From NCBI GenBank assembly GCA_030762895.1, contig CM061070.1:81653759-81717758 (forward strand): a stretch of DNA of 64,000 bases. Reading direction: 5' to 3'. Both the position numbers and the translations under genes were made by a program. The stretch comes from Sophora flavescens. Its lineage: Eukaryota; Streptophyta; Magnoliopsida; Fabales; Fabaceae. Below, piece by piece: positions 1-10,822 of this stretch. The notes under the pieces are model-generated. The model worked only from the letters and a program-made list of their open reading frames with translations, was not told where the DNA came from and did no database searches. Each line of letters begins with the position of its first letter. Position 1 is the stretch's first letter.

Positions 1-932
1 AATGTCACCAAATTCCATGGACATGGTTCCATCGTCGACATCAATCTTTGTTTTCGCCGTTTTCATGAATGGTCTGCCCAGAATGATTGGTGATCTTCTT
101 GAATTCCTTTCTTCTGCCATGTCCAGAATGTAAAAATCAGCAGGAAAAATCAAGTCATTAACTTGGACAAGCACATCTTCTACTACTCCAATGGGGTGAG
201 CATTGGTCCTGTTTACCAACTGAATGGTAAGACCTGTGTGCTGCAAGGGACCAAGATCAAGATTGTTGAGGCTCCTAAATCCAACATGCAGTTGTCGAAT
301 TTACCGTCCCCAATAGTACATGGAATTGCAAAAGTTCCCGGATCCTTGCACTTCTGTGGCATAGCCTGACTGAGGGCTGAAACGGTAACCTTTTCAGGTG
401 CATGTTTAGCTTGAATGAGGATTGAAAAATTTCCCCCCAAATTGACTCTCTCATGTCCCTTCAACCTCCTCTTGTGTGTGCACAATTCCTTCAGAAACTT
501 CACGTATTTCGGAACCTGCTTAATCACATCAAGAAGCGGAATGTTTATCGCCACTTTTTTGAACACATCCAGAATTTCTCTCTCCTTGTCTTCCTCATCA
601 ATCTTTTTATTCTTCAGCCCTCTCTGTGGGAAGGGGATTGGTGGCACATACTCTTTTTCAGCCTCAACAACAACAGAAGGTTCAGGTGTTACCTCAACAG
701 TTCTCTTATTCTTCTCAGGGGCTGGTTCTACAATCTTCTCGGATCTCAAAGAAATTGCACTTACATTAGGATTAGGGACATTAGGATTCACCACTGTTTG
801 CACAGGTAGTTGGTTCGATCCTTGAGCTTGCTGCATGGCATTCATCGAGGTGGCAGGCTGTCCAATCTGTGTCTGCAAAGTGAGAATACTAGAATCCGTT
901 CGCTGCTGAAACTGGAGATTGTTTGCAGCCAT
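1..932 (-). pseudogene. gag C-terminus and aspartic protease of gypsy element
   Basis: Begins at the ATG following the TAA that ends the upstream gag frame. The first ~100 residues are proline- and glutamate-rich linker (PPIPFPQRG), then a helical stretch (VFKKVAINIPLLDVIKQVPK) typical of the region before protease in Athila-type polyproteins. The protease active-site motif reads LDLGAS, the form often seen in this lineage instead of DSG. Straight after it the frame breaks near position 270: about ten residues are missing and the protease continues in another frame to position 1 with GVVEDVLVQVNDLIFPADF and IILGRPFMKTAKTKIDV. Inactive as it stands. Confidence 0.8.
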
Positions 933-2083
933 TTACTTGACAAGGTCTTCTAGTGAAGGTCCAGAAGGTGCATAAGTGGTCACTTGAGGAGAGTTCTGTG
1001 GTGGTGCCATCAGTTGTTGTTGTGATGAGTTTCCATACCGAAGGTTTGGATGGTTTCTCCAGTTGGGGTGGTACTTATTAGTAGAGAGGTCAGGAATGCT
1101 GTACTTGTTCTGATTGTTGCCTTGATTGTAAAGATTTGCTGCATATGCTTGAGGCAACTCAGTGACCAACTCATCTTTCAGAATGGGACATGTATCGGTC
1201 AGGTGTTCAGGAGAAGTACAAATACCACACAACCTTGTTGTTTGAACCTTATCCACTGCCAACTGTTTCACTAAAGAAGTGAGCTCATCAAGTCTGGTTT
1301 CAAGGGCCTTGTTGGAAGAAGAAACATGGACCTCACTCACACCCCTTGTTTCGACAGAATTGTTTCTGGTTGTGAACTTCTAGGATTTGAGAGACATGTT
1401 CTCAATCAATGACTTGGCAGCAGCCGGAGTCTTCTCAACAAGCGCTCCCCCGCTAGCAGCATCCAAAATGTTTTTGTCCATTGGTAGCAGCCCCTCATAA
1501 AAGTACTGAATGAGCAGTTGCTCAGAAATCTGGTGTTGAGGGCAACTAGACACCAACTTCTTGAATCTCTCCCAGTACTCGGCCAATGACTCGTTGCTTT
1601 GTCTAATACCACATATCTCTTTTCTGATTGATGCAGCTCTGGAGGCAGGGAAGTACCTCTCTAGGAAGACCTTCTTCAGATCATTCCAGGTTGGACATAA
1701 TTTGGCTCAAGATAGTACAACCAATCCTTCGCAGCACCCTGCAGTGAGAATGGGAAGGCTCTCAGCTTGATATGGTCTTTTGTTATTCCTTCAGGTCTCA
1801 AAGGTGTAGAGCAAACAACCTAGAATTCCTTCAGATGCTTATGCGGATCCTCACCTGCAAGACCACTAAACCTTGGCAACAAGTGTATTAAACCAGATTT
1901 TAATTCAAAGGGAGAAACATCTCCAACATATTCAATACACAAACCATTGTAATTAACATCAGGAGCAGCAAGTTGTCTTAATGTTCTTTGATCAGCCATG
2001 TTATCAAAAGCAAGCTCAGAATTAGAATCACTACTGGTTGGTGAACTAGTGCTAGCTTGAATTGCTCTACGGTGTGTGTGCAA
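933..2083 (-). pseudogene. gag of Athila-type gypsy element
   Basis: Capsid/nucleocapsid precursor that would package element RNA in cytoplasmic particles. The N-terminal part (2083-1820) contains ADQRTLRQLAAPDVNYNG and the conserved GLAGEDPHKHLKEF block; it ends in a TAG where the family continues with VVCST. The middle part (1586-1380) has WERFKKLVSSCPQHQ, the usual retrotrans_gag signature. The C-terminal part (1340-933) has a zinc-knuckle-like CGICTSPEHLTDTCP followed by Q/N-rich sequence. Stops near 1818, 1378 and 931 and at least one frame change between 1600 and 1820 break it into pieces. Confidence 0.85.
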
Positions 2084-2188
2084 GGTTCTCTCAATACAGG
2101 ATCAAAATCAAACAAATCAAAATAACCAGACCTAGTAGCCAGAACTAACTCATCAATGTATCAATAAATCTGTTAATAACTACAAGAG

Positions 2189-2206
2189 TCCCCGGCAACG
2201 CCGCCA
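2189..2206 (-). other. Primer binding site, tRNA-Asp type
   Basis: On the minus strand this reads TGGCGGCGTTGCCGGGGA, one mismatch from the complement of the plant tRNA-Asp 3' end. It lies 3 nt inside the LTR edge, the expected place to prime minus-strand DNA synthesis. Confidence 0.85.
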
Positions 2207-2881
2207 ATTTGATCCGCTGTCGCACACGGGTCAAAAACGAGTGGTTATAAAAACTGTAGTTAGGGTACGACAACTCGAGTATCGTATCTCAAGGACTCTT
2301 GGATTGTTATTAACCTATTAATCGATTTGGGAGGGGGTTTTGGATTGAAGATTTGATTGAGAAAACAACTGAAAACAGAGCAATTTAAGTGATTATCAAT
2401 AAACTAAAAACGATTAATCTACTGTTTCGGTTTCCCACTATCATTGATTCATATAATTCCATGCCCTAAGCGGATTCTAATCCCTTTTCGATTGTAACAT
2501 CAATTAACAAGCGAAATTGACGCTACGAGATATATGTTCCTAATTCCGAATTAAGCAAACGGATGAAGCTCTCGTGAATTAAGCAAACACGATTGAACAC
2601 ACGCGAATTAAGCAAACGCGATTAAGTATAGGAACATAGAATCATCGAAATAAACCAATATTTGTTCTACACAACTTGAATTAAGCAAATAAGGAATATA
2701 GAATAATATTGAAAGGGAGAAGCAATTCAATCGGGAATTAAAGAACCTCAAGTGTCGGCGAAAACCGATTACAGCAGATTAATCACGGAGGATTAGTTCT
2801 CCATCACAAATATGACAAAAACCTAAGAGAATAGTATGTAAATAGTGAAAATTGGATGTCTTTCTGTCTGCCCCGATGCCT

Positions 2882-2890
2882 CTTTTATAG
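2882..2890 (-). promoter_or_regulatory. TATA box in LTR
   Basis: Minus strand CTATAAAAG, directly downstream (in element sense) of the palindromic minisatellite. Placement fits an LTR promoter; inference from motif and position only. Confidence 0.5.
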
Positions 2891-2901
2891 ATCAGTATCG
2901 C

Positions 2902-3190
2902 ATCACGGCCGTGATGCCTATCACGGCTAGGCCGTGATCTTTTCTGACTTTGGGTGCTGATCAGTCACGGCCGTGACCTCCATCATGGCTAGACCGTGAT
3001 CAATTCTGTTCTTCATTGTCTTCTCATCACGCCCGTGATGGGCCATCATGGCTAGGCCGTGATGCTTTCTGACTTCAGGGTCTTCATATCACGCCCGTGA
3101 TGGGAATCACGGCTAGGCCGTGATGCTTTCTGTCGTTCATAGATAGCTCATCACGGCCGTGACCAGTGTCACGGCTGGGTCGTGATGGCT
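2902..3190. repeat. Palindromic minisatellite, 5 units of ~62 bp
   Basis: Perfect or near-perfect 14-bp palindromes of the type ATCACGGCCGTGAT begin at about 2902, 2964, 3025, 3088 and 3150. Each is followed by a second hairpin, ATCACGGCTAGGCCGTGAT, in which an 8-bp stem encloses TAG. A short variable linker containing TTCTG separates the units. Every unit can pair with itself and with every other unit. Related arrays lie in the other gypsy element near 23186, 25056 and 26119. Confidence 0.9.
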
Positions 3191-3416
3191 TCTGCTTCTA
3201 AGTGTCCTTATCTTTTTGCTCCTTTATTAACCTGAAACATGAAATAGCAGTGAGTGCTTTATTTGACTCAAAATTGACTAAAATATCCTAAAACTAATTA
3301 AGAGACTCAAAATATTGCTTGAGGACAATTGGATCCAATTTGGACGAAAACGAGAGATAATTAGCACAAAACCACGGTCATACTAGTCATAAACTAGATG
3401 AGCCAGCGGCTTATCA

Positions 3417-5340
3417 ACTGCGAATCATCTCCCCAACATATTGATCAATAAAGATCTCCACAAAAGCTTGAAAAGCAAACGGGACCTATGATAATTCACC
3501 TATGCAATAAATGACCATGATAAATGATTAATTCCAATAGTACAAAGTTCATATTTGATGGTATGTGCTTCTACAAAATTCTTATATCATGGTCATTTAT
3601 TGCATAGGTTACTTTCCCTAGGGCCCCCATTTTGTTTTCAAACTTCTGTGGAGATCTTAATCGATGAATATGTTGATGAGATGGTTCAAAATGCATACTT
3701 TTGATTGTATATGCTTCTCAAGAAATTTCCCACGAAGTGGTGAGCGTGAAACTAAAGCTTAACAATGTATACTTTTTTTCTAACACTACTTTACAAATTT
3801 CTAGCTAAGATGCATCTTTTCTTTTTTACATCTTTGCTAGAATTTTGTAAGGAAATATCAGAAAAGTAAGCATATACCATGTTAAGTTTTAGTTTTAGAC
3901 CCTCAAATTCATGGAAGTTCTTGAGAAACATGTTCAATTGAAAGCATGCATTGCGAATAGTCTCCCTAACATATTGATCAATGAAGATCTCCACAAAGGC
4001 TTGAAAAGAAAATGGTCCTAAGATAATGCACCTGTGCAATAAAGGACCACGATGAATGATTGATCCTAGAGTGCAATATTTATTTTTGATGGTTTGTGCT
4101 TCTCCTTCAAAATTCTTATATCATTGTAATTTATTGCATAGGTTCATTCTCATAGGGCCCCTATTTTGTTTTCAAACTTCTATTGAGATCTTAATCGATG
4201 AATATGTTAAGGAGAGGGTTCAAAATGCATACTTTTGATTGAGTATACTTCTTAAGAACTTTCCGACGAAGTGGAGAGCATGAAACTAAAGCTTAACAAT
4301 GTATACCTTTTTCTAGCACTATTTTACAAATTTCTAGCTAAGATGCATGTTTTCTTGTTTAGATCTTTGCTAGAATTTTGTAAGGAAATATCATAAGAGG
4401 AAATATATACCATGTTAAGTTTTAGTTTTACGCCCTCAACTTCATGGATGTTCTTGAGAAAGTTGTTCAATTGAAAGCATGCATTGCAAATCGTCTCCCC
4501 AACATATTGATCAACGAAGATCTCCACAAAACATTGAAAAGCAAATTGGCCCTAAGATAATTCGCCTATGCGGTAAATGACCACAATGAATGTTTAATTC
4601 CAAGAGTACAAAGTTCATATTTGATTGTCTGTGCTTCTACAAAATTCTTATATAATGATCATTTTCCTAGGGCACTCATTTTTTATGTTGAGGAGATGGT
4701 TCAAAATGCATACTTTTGAATGAATATGCTTCTAAAGAACTTTCCCACGAAGTAGAGAGCATGAAACTAAAGCTTAACAATGTATACTTTTTTCTAACAC
4801 TACAAATTTCTAGCTAAGATGCATGTTTTCTTGTTTACATCTTTGCTAGAATTTTGTAAGGAAATGTCAGAAAAGGAAGCATATACCATGCTAAGTTTTA
4901 ATTTTAAGCCCTCAACTTCATGGAAGTTCTTGAGAAACATGTTCAATTGAAAGCTTGTATTACGAATCGTCTCCACAACATATTGATGAATAAAGATCTC
5001 CACAAAGGCTTGAAAAGAAAATGGCCCTAAGATAATGGACCTATGCAATAAATGACCCCACCGAATGATTGATTCCAAGAGTACAATGTTTATTTTTTAT
5101 GGTTTGTGCTTCTCCTTCAAAATTCTTATATCACTGTAATTTATTCCATAGGTTCATTCTCCAATATGCTTTTTAAGAACTTTCCTACGAAGTGGAGAGC
5201 ATGAAACTAAAGCTTAACATTGAATACTTTTTTTCTAACACTACTTTACAAATTTCTAGCTAGGATGCATGTTTTCTTGTTTACGAAATATCAGAAAACC
5301 AAGTATGTACCATGTTAAGTATTAGTTTTAGTCATTGAAA
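3417..5340. repeat. Tandem array of F-box-derived hairpin units
   Basis: Four to five direct repeats of about 450-530 bp; the landmark GCTAAGATGCAT (or GCTAGGATGCAT in the last) recurs near 3803, 4335, 4811 and 5260. Each unit is an inverted repeat: left and right arms of ~100-200 bp (for example 3861-4055 against 4125-4305) flank a ~65-nt spacer. The arms, read on the minus strand, encode FLKNFHEVEGLKLKLNMVY, which resembles the LRR region of plant F-box/FBD proteins. The third and fourth units have shortened right arms. Transcripts of either strand would fold into long imperfect hairpins. Confidence 0.8.
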
Positions 5341-5990
5341 AGACTTTTTTTTTAAATATTTTATTATTATTAAATGCTTCATGAGTTTCAGATGCATCTT
5401 ATATATGGCTTCTTATTATTGTTAAGGTTTACATATTTATGTCGTTGTCTTCATTTTACTATCCTATATCATATATGCTTTGTCTTTGTGACTATGTGGC
5501 TAGTGTGTGAATGTACCTTCAGACGGATTTTATAGTTTGTTTGTTTACTCAGTCGATTGTTTACTGATTTTTGGTGGGAAGTTAATTTTGTGTTATGAAA
5601 TGGCTATTAACCATGGATCCAAATATTGTGATATCAAAAACAAAATTTTCTATCAAAAAAATAAAATAAAAAATTGTGGTCATCAAGTGTCATCTAAGGT
5701 GCAGACTTAATTGGTTATCTGCTCAAAGACATTTTAACCTAAATATTATCTCGGCTTCCAACTAGATATGTGGATCAAACAACTTTCTTGTCTACATATT
5801 GGGCTGGTATATCTGGAAATTCATCACCAATATAGATTTTGATGATGATTTTTTCCAAGGTAAGAGAAAGATAGACAAGAAAATCACGGCTAAGTTTGTG
5901 AACTTTGTGAACGATTACTTCTCACCTTGATAGTCCATCTATCCAAGATTTCTCTCTAAACTTATCAACTATCCATCTATAGACTTTGCA
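5340..5990 (+). repeat. Left arm of a far-apart inverted repeat
   Basis: About 620 bp that match, in reverse complement and with many substitutions and small gaps, the stretch 13785-14410. Shared landmarks include a GATGCATCTTATATGG-like block, the GTGTGAATGTACCTTC block and the start of an F-box-like exon. The two arms enclose roughly 8 kb, most of which is the later copia insertion. The first ~350 bp hold no reading frame; the last ~290 bp are an F-box fragment. Confidence 0.75.
5696..5990 (+). pseudogene. F-box pseudogene fragment (copy 1)
   Basis: Translated in pieces, it resembles the fragment at 7476-7777: an LPT-like F-box end, then a TTFL..WAGIW-like stretch, a DFDDDFFQG block, then KFVNFVND and PSIQDFSL. 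Indels break the frame at several places. In F-box/FBD proteins this part covers the end of the Skp1-binding F-box and the first LRR-like strands. No start codon or complete domain remains. Confidence 0.6.
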
Positions 5991-7181
5991 TAAAACTTCC
6001 TTGCATTCTAAATTTCAGTGAGGGGATAATAAATCCAAAAAAAAAGAAGCCTCACAAAATATATTAACATAAGCACAAATTTTTATCTTAGGAAAAAGGT
6101 TTATAGGAAACCATAATATATCTTAATCACAATTCATGAGCAACAAACCATATGTTAAACCAACATATCATACCTCATAGCGTATTGAGCAGTTGTCATA
6201 ATTGAATCCTCTAACTCAAGAATAAGTTGTTTCAAAATAGACAAACTGGACAAGAGAAAAAAAATCAGGACCCACATATAGGGTATTTTCAACCAACATA
6301 ATATATAATTATAAGTTAATAACACAATCCAAAATATATAAACAATAGAAATGTATGTAATAAAACTAAGCTTCCCAGGGTGATTGTACAAAGAAGAAAG
6401 ACCCAACAAGAGAGAGATGGAACTCCCTAAAAACAGCACAAAACGAAATTCCAATTTAATTTTGAATCGTTAAACTTGGTAGAATATGATAACAAAAAGG
6501 AATTTGCGTATATAGTAAGTAACCAGGGGAGGCCTCATACAACTATTTCCGACTTCTCTAAACCCGTCGTCACCTTGTAGAAAATCATGCGTTAGAAAAA
6601 AAAAAAGGGCAAACAGATCGTAGCTTCCCAGTGTGATTGTACAAAGAAGAAAAATGCAATAAGATAGGGATAGAACTCCATAAATACAACACAAAACGAA
6701 ATTCCAATTTATTTTTGAAATCGGTTAAATTTGGCAGGATATTATACCAAAAAGGAATTGTACGCATACCTTAGTCAGAGGAGGCCTGATATAACTATTT
6801 GCTGCTTCTCTTAACCCGGCCATCTTGTATAAATCTTGTGCATTCTCTGGCAAAAAAATGTAGGATGAATTTCTTCTTCAGATATTAAGCGCTCAAACAA
6901 TACTACTCATGGCTAAAAGAGAAAAATATCCGCAAAACACCATGTTTTGGATAAAAAGAACACCAAAATTAATGCATAATTAATGTAGTTTTGTGGATTA
7001 GCGAAAGATGCACTTACATTGGTCACTGAAGAGCTTACCCGCTCAAAGCCAGGGCAGTTAAATATCATGGCTACACAAAGGTCAAAATTTAACACTCAAT
7101 ACATCCCAGATTCTTTTACACAAACAATATGGTTAAATGATAATTAACTGATAATTGTGAAACATGAAGATTATCATACCA
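5991..7181. other. Duplicated non-coding segment with exon-like pieces
   Basis: Contains a ~90-bp block (CTTCCCAGGGTGATTGTACA and what follows, to the AAAAGGAATT run) at about 6370-6500, again at 6625-6770, and in part at 7370-7470. Two minus-strand exon-like stretches with a similar end (RPPL) follow these blocks, at about 6520-6600 and 6770-6850; the second reads ENAQDLYKMAGLREAANSY and ends at a GT donor. A third, around 7010-7090, reads NCPGFERVSSSVTNV. I cannot name the source gene. The rest is AT-rich with no coding signal. Confidence 0.45.
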
Positions 7182-7366
7182 ATGGGTGTTGCGGCCTGAT
7201 GCGGTCTGATGCAATGTCTGATACGGTCTGATGCGGTTGCGTTCCAGCAGCAACACGTGAAAAGGGATCACAGCACAATTGCTGTGTGATGCGGTTGCGC
7301 TGCGGTCCGCAACCGAAATATTGCGACCGCAATACATTATGCGGTCGGCAATTTAGAACTATGGAT
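7182..7366 (+). mobile_element. Truncated copy of GCGG-rich Mutator-like MITE
   Basis: Matches the right half of the complete MITE at 15748-16206, including the block GATGCGGTTGCGCTGCGGTC and the terminal AATTTAGAACTATG. The left half and left terminal repeat are missing, so no target duplication can be read. Confidence 0.75.
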
Positions 7367-7475
7367 GGAACTCCATAAATACAGCACAAAACGAAATTCC
7401 AATTTATTTTTGAAATCGGTTAACTTTGGTAGGATATTATACCCAAAAGGAATTGTGCATACCTTAGTCAGACTT

Positions 7476-7777
7476 GATCAGTTATCAATTGAAGACATTT
7501 TAACCTAAATGGACTATCTCGGCTTCCAACTAGATATGTGGATCAAACAACCTTCTTGTCTACAGATTGGGCTGATATATGGAAATTAATCAGCAAAGTA
7601 GATTTTGATGATGATTTGTTCCAAGGGAAGAGGATGATAGACAAGAAAATCATGGCTAAGTTTGTGAACTTTGTGAGTGGGGTACCTCTTCACCTTCACA
7701 ATCCATCTATCCAAGATTTATATCTGAACTCATCAAATCAACAATATGCTCCATCTTTCCTAGTTCATGGATAAATG
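7476..7777 (+). pseudogene. F-box/LRR pseudogene, 5' part
   Basis: The frame encodes LPTRYVDQTTFLSTDWADIW, matching the end of plant F-box domains (LPTK..V.TS.LSKRW..LW), then KVDFDDDLFQGK, KFVNFVSG and NPSIQDLYLNSS, the usual order in F-box/FBD/LRR proteins, which act as substrate receptors of SCF ubiquitin ligases. The F-box start, just upstream, is frameshifted. Reading continues past the copia insertion at 12992: joining the flanks gives a WINVLRRKV-like block, common in this family. Dead before or because of the insertion. Confidence 0.7.
7773..7777 (+). repeat. Left target-site duplication of copia element
   Basis: AAATG directly before the LTR start; the identical AAATG follows the other LTR at 12987-12991. 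Confidence 0.9.
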
Positions 7778-8200
7778 TGTTGGGAAATACTAGCATAATT
7801 TCCCTCCTCTGTGAACTCAAAAATAGGCACTAAGCAGAAGCGTAAAAATAAGTGTAATAACACCGGACAATTTTTAGCGTGGAAAAAGCTTCTCAATGTG
7901 AGCAAGGAAAAAATCACGGGACCCGTAGGCCGCTTAAACTTCCACTATAACAATAATGGGAATACAAAAATACAAGAATATTGTATCATCAATTTGTGGA
8001 TAACACTCTCACAAATTGGCTCACTATTTTTCTCTCTGAGAAAACTCTCTCTAAGGATCTCTCTATTTTTCTCTCACTCTCTCTTGTGAGGATTGGTGTG
8101 ATTAGTTAGCACCCCTTAAGCTTCTTTATACAGGCTTAAGGAGGCTCTCCAAGTTAGTTCCCATACAATGTGGGACTTGCTTTGAATGAAATTTCCAACA
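7778..8200 (-). repeat. 3' LTR of copia element
   Basis: Starts TGTTGGGAAAT and ends ATTTCCAACA on the plus strand. The inverted ends TGTTGG/CCAACA match those of the partner LTR. Confidence 0.95.
8124..8130 (-). promoter_or_regulatory. TATA box in 3' LTR
   Basis: Minus strand TATAAAG, matching TATATAAAG at the same place in the partner LTR (12911-12918). It lies about 75 bp inside the LTR in element sense. Confidence 0.45.
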
Positions 8201-8212
8201 AATCTCCCCCTT
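8201..8212 (-). other. Polypurine tract of copia element
   Basis: Minus strand AAGGGGGAGATT abuts the 3' LTR, the expected primer for plus-strand DNA synthesis. Confidence 0.85.
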
Positions 8213-8644
8213 CAGCCAAAGGGAAAATATCCTTGAATCAGTTTGGGTTGAAGCTAAGCCTGCAACTTCTTTATAGACTTCTATCTTCTCTTTCGGTAGA
8301 GCTTTTGTCATCATATCCGCCCCGTTATCTTTTGTGTGTATTTTCTCAATCTGCAGCAGTTTACTTTCCAACACATCACGGATCTAGTGATACCTTACGT
8401 CGATGTGTTTCGACCTTGAATGAAATGTCGAGTTCTTACTGAGATGGATTGTGCTCTGACTGTCGCAATAGAGAATATAACTTTCCTGATCCTGTCCTAA
8501 CTCTTGTAGGAACTTCTTCATCCACAAGATCGCTTTGCAACCTTCAGTGATTGCGATGAATTCTGCTTCTGTAATGCTTAAAGCAATGCACTTTTGTAAT
8601 CTTGACTGCCATGAGATAGCTCCCCCTGCAAAAGTAATTAGATA
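8213..8644 (-). pseudogene. RNase H of copia element
   Basis: Continues the reverse transcriptase frame after an in-frame stop following GDVDSRKSTS. The family block SITEAEFIAITEGCKAILWM and the end block HTKDNGADMMTKALPKEKIE are readable; TKALP is the usual C-terminal copia signature. A TAG lies in the SKHIDVRYH.IRD block near 8375. It would degrade the RNA strand of RNA:DNA hybrids. Confidence 0.85.
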
Positions 8645-9916
8645 TCATGATGTAGACTTTCTTGAATCCACATCTCCTACCATATCTGCATCTGAATACC
8701 CAAGAAGCTTTAAATTTCCATTGCCAAAACACAAGCAGCTTTTGGCAGTTCCTCTCAGATATCGTAGTATCCATTTCACTGCATTCCAGTGTTCCTTTCC
8801 TGGATTTGATAGGAATCTACTCACAACTCCGACAGCATAAGCAATGTCTGGTCTTGTACAGACCATTGCATACATAAGACTACCCACTGCAGAAGAATAG
8901 GGCACCTTGTTCATTTCTTCTTTTTCTTCTTCATTCCCTGGACATTGTGTCTTACTCAGTTTGAGATGACCAGGTAATGGAACATGCACAGGTTTGGCAT
9001 TATGCATGTTGAACCTTTCAAGAACTTTCTGGATATAGTCTTCTTGTGACATCCACAGCATCCTTCTAGAACGATCTCTAGTTATCTTCATTCCAAGAAT
9101 CTTCTTCACTGCACCCAGATCTTTCATGGTAAAAGACTTGCTCAATGCCTTATTGAGAGCAGCTATTTTCGCCTTATCTTTCCCAATAATTAGCATATCA
9201 TCAACATACAACAGAAGTATGATGGATTCACCATTCTCATAGTTCTTCACAAACACACAATGGTCTGCGGAGGTCTTCTTGAAATTGTGTTGGGTCATGA
9301 AGAGATCAAACTTCTTGTACCATTCCCTTGGAGCTTGCTTCAGACCGTAGAGGCTTTTCTTCAGACGACACACTAGGTGTTCCTTGCCTGGTTCTGCAAA
9401 ACCTGCTGGTTGCTCCATATAGATTTCCTCCTCTAGGTCTCCATGTAGGAATGTTGTTTTTACATCAAGTTGTTCAATCTCCAAGTCTAGTTTTGCAGCT
9501 AGACCGAGAATTGCTCTAATAGATGTCATCTTCACCACTGGTGAGAAGATTTCTTCGAAATCTATGCCTTTCTTCTGGTTGAACCCCTTTACAACAATTC
9601 TTGCTTTGTACCTGGGGTTTGGGTTGTTCTCTTCCGTCTTGAGCTTGAACACCCATTTGTTTTTCAACGCCTTTCGTCCATCTGGTAATCTCACCAGGTC
9701 ATACGTTTGATTCTCTTTCAGGGACTGCATTTCTTCTTCCATGGCTTGCAACCATTTCTCCTTATCATTCGTCTCAATTGCTTCTATGAAGCTTTGAGGT
9801 TCTCCTTCATCAATGAGATTGACATATTCATCTGAATAATATCTTCTTGATGGTTGTCTGACTCTTCTGGATCGTCTTACTTGAGATTCTTCTTCTGTCT
9901 CATCTGTCTCCATCAT
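8645..9916 (-). pseudogene. Reverse transcriptase of copia element
   Basis: About 420 residues open. RVT_2 landmarks in order are KWVFKLKTEENN, ARIVVKGFNQKKGIDFEEIF, the LDVKTTFLHGDLEEEIYMEQP block and LLYVDDMLIIGKD, whose YVDD is the catalytic pair of aspartates. After these come DLGAVKKILGMKI and RPDIAYAVGVVSRF. The usual DVKTAFLHG has Ala changed to Thr. It ends in a stop after KSTS where family members run on into RNase H. It is joined to integrase upstream through a frameshift near 10015, so it is a polyprotein segment and not a stand-alone gene. Confidence 0.92.
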
Positions 9917-9933
9917 CTGATCCTGACTTTGTT

Positions 9934-10822
9934 CTATCTGGTCAGGTTGTTCCGTCTGATCAGATTGTTCCTCCTGATCATGTTCATCATTCCTTTGAGG
10001 ATTCTCTCCCCCTGAATTGTTATCACAACAGGACTTGAATCAGAAATCACTTTGTGCTTTGGCTTCTCAGATTGCTTAATGTCTTGGATCGTTTGATCTT
10101 CAAAGAACACCACATCCCTGCTTCGAACAATCTTCTTATGTGCAGGATCCCATAATCTGAAACCAAGTTCATCTCTTGGTGAACCAAGGTATATGCATTC
10201 CTTCGTCTTTGCATCTAGCTTTGTTCTTTCATCTTTATGAATGTGGACAAATGCCCTACACCCAAAGACTCTCAAGTGACCATAAGAGGCTTTCTTTCCA
10301 GTCCATACTTCATCTGGAATCTCTCCATTTAAAGGTCTTGAAGGAGACATATTTATCAGATCAACTGCAATTTTCACTGCTTCGCCCCAAAATGATTTGG
10401 GAAGTTTTTCTTGAGAAAGCATGCTTCTGACTTTCTCTGCGATCGTTATGTTCATCCTTTCAGCTACTCCATTCATCTGAGGTGTCTTGGGAGGAACTTT
10501 CTTATGTCTTATCCCATGAGTTTTGCAATATGTCTCAAACAGACCTATGTATTCTCCGCCATTATCACTTCTCAAGCATTTCAGTTTTCTTTCAGATGCT
10601 CGTTCTACAGAAGCATGAAACTCCTTGAAAGCTTGAAGAACTTGATCTTTCATCTTCAATGGATACACCCACACCTTCCTAGAGTGATCATCAATGAAGG
10701 TAACAAAGTATTGAGCACCACCAACAGACCTTTCAGACGTTGAGCAAACATTTGAATGAACAAGATCCAAAATCCGCTTTCTTTTTCTTGCATCATCTGA
10801 TCTTTTAAAAGATACTGTGTTG
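9934..10822 (-). pseudogene. Integrase core of copia element
   Basis: The rve core is readable: MDLVHSNVCSTSERSVGGAQ, FVTFIDDHSRKVWVYPLK (first catalytic Asp region), CLRSDNGGEYIG (second Asp) and MNGVAERMNITIAEKVRSML (catalytic Glu). The C-terminal block RVFGCRAFVHIHKDERTKLD and YLGSPRDELGFRLWDP follow. It is out of frame with gag-protease because of a one-base change near 10822 and leaves frame again near 10015 within the acidic linker before reverse transcriptase. The catalytic residues themselves look intact. Confidence 0.9.

Larger units (their letters stand above)
1..3416 (-). mobile_element. Ty3-gypsy retrotransposon, Athila type, 5' half
   Basis: Minus-strand LTR element that runs off the left edge. 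Read on the minus strand the order is 5' LTR (3416 to 2210), primer site complementary to tRNA-Asp (2206-2189), gag (about 2083-933) and the protease region (932-1). Gag carries the phrase ELKSGLIHLLPRFSGLAGED and a CCHC-like knuckle, both usual in Athila-type plant gypsy elements, which also use tRNA-Asp. Several in-frame stops and a frame change in protease show it is dead. Reverse transcriptase, integrase and the 3' LTR lie outside the window, so the exact lineage (Athila or its Tat relatives) is inference. Confidence 0.85.
2210..3416 (-). repeat. 5' LTR of Athila-type element (1207 bp)
   Basis: Plus-strand ends are TGATCC and TTATCA, giving TGAT/ATCA inverted ends like those of the second gypsy element in this window. 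The inner edge is fixed by the adjoining primer site. It contains a TATA box and a five-unit palindromic minisatellite. The partner LTR is outside the window, so the outer edge (3416) is inferred from the terminal motif and from the start of a different repeat immediately after it. Confidence 0.75.

Noticed and set aside
213..932. Loss of protease activity inferred from LDLGAS instead of DSG
   Set aside because: DLGAS is a common variant in this gypsy lineage; the real lesion is the frame break just after it.
6155..6767. Hydrophobic minus-strand frames that look like membrane segments
   Set aside because: They are translations of AT-rich duplicated non-coding blocks; the similar starts (MEFRFVL) come from the DNA duplication.
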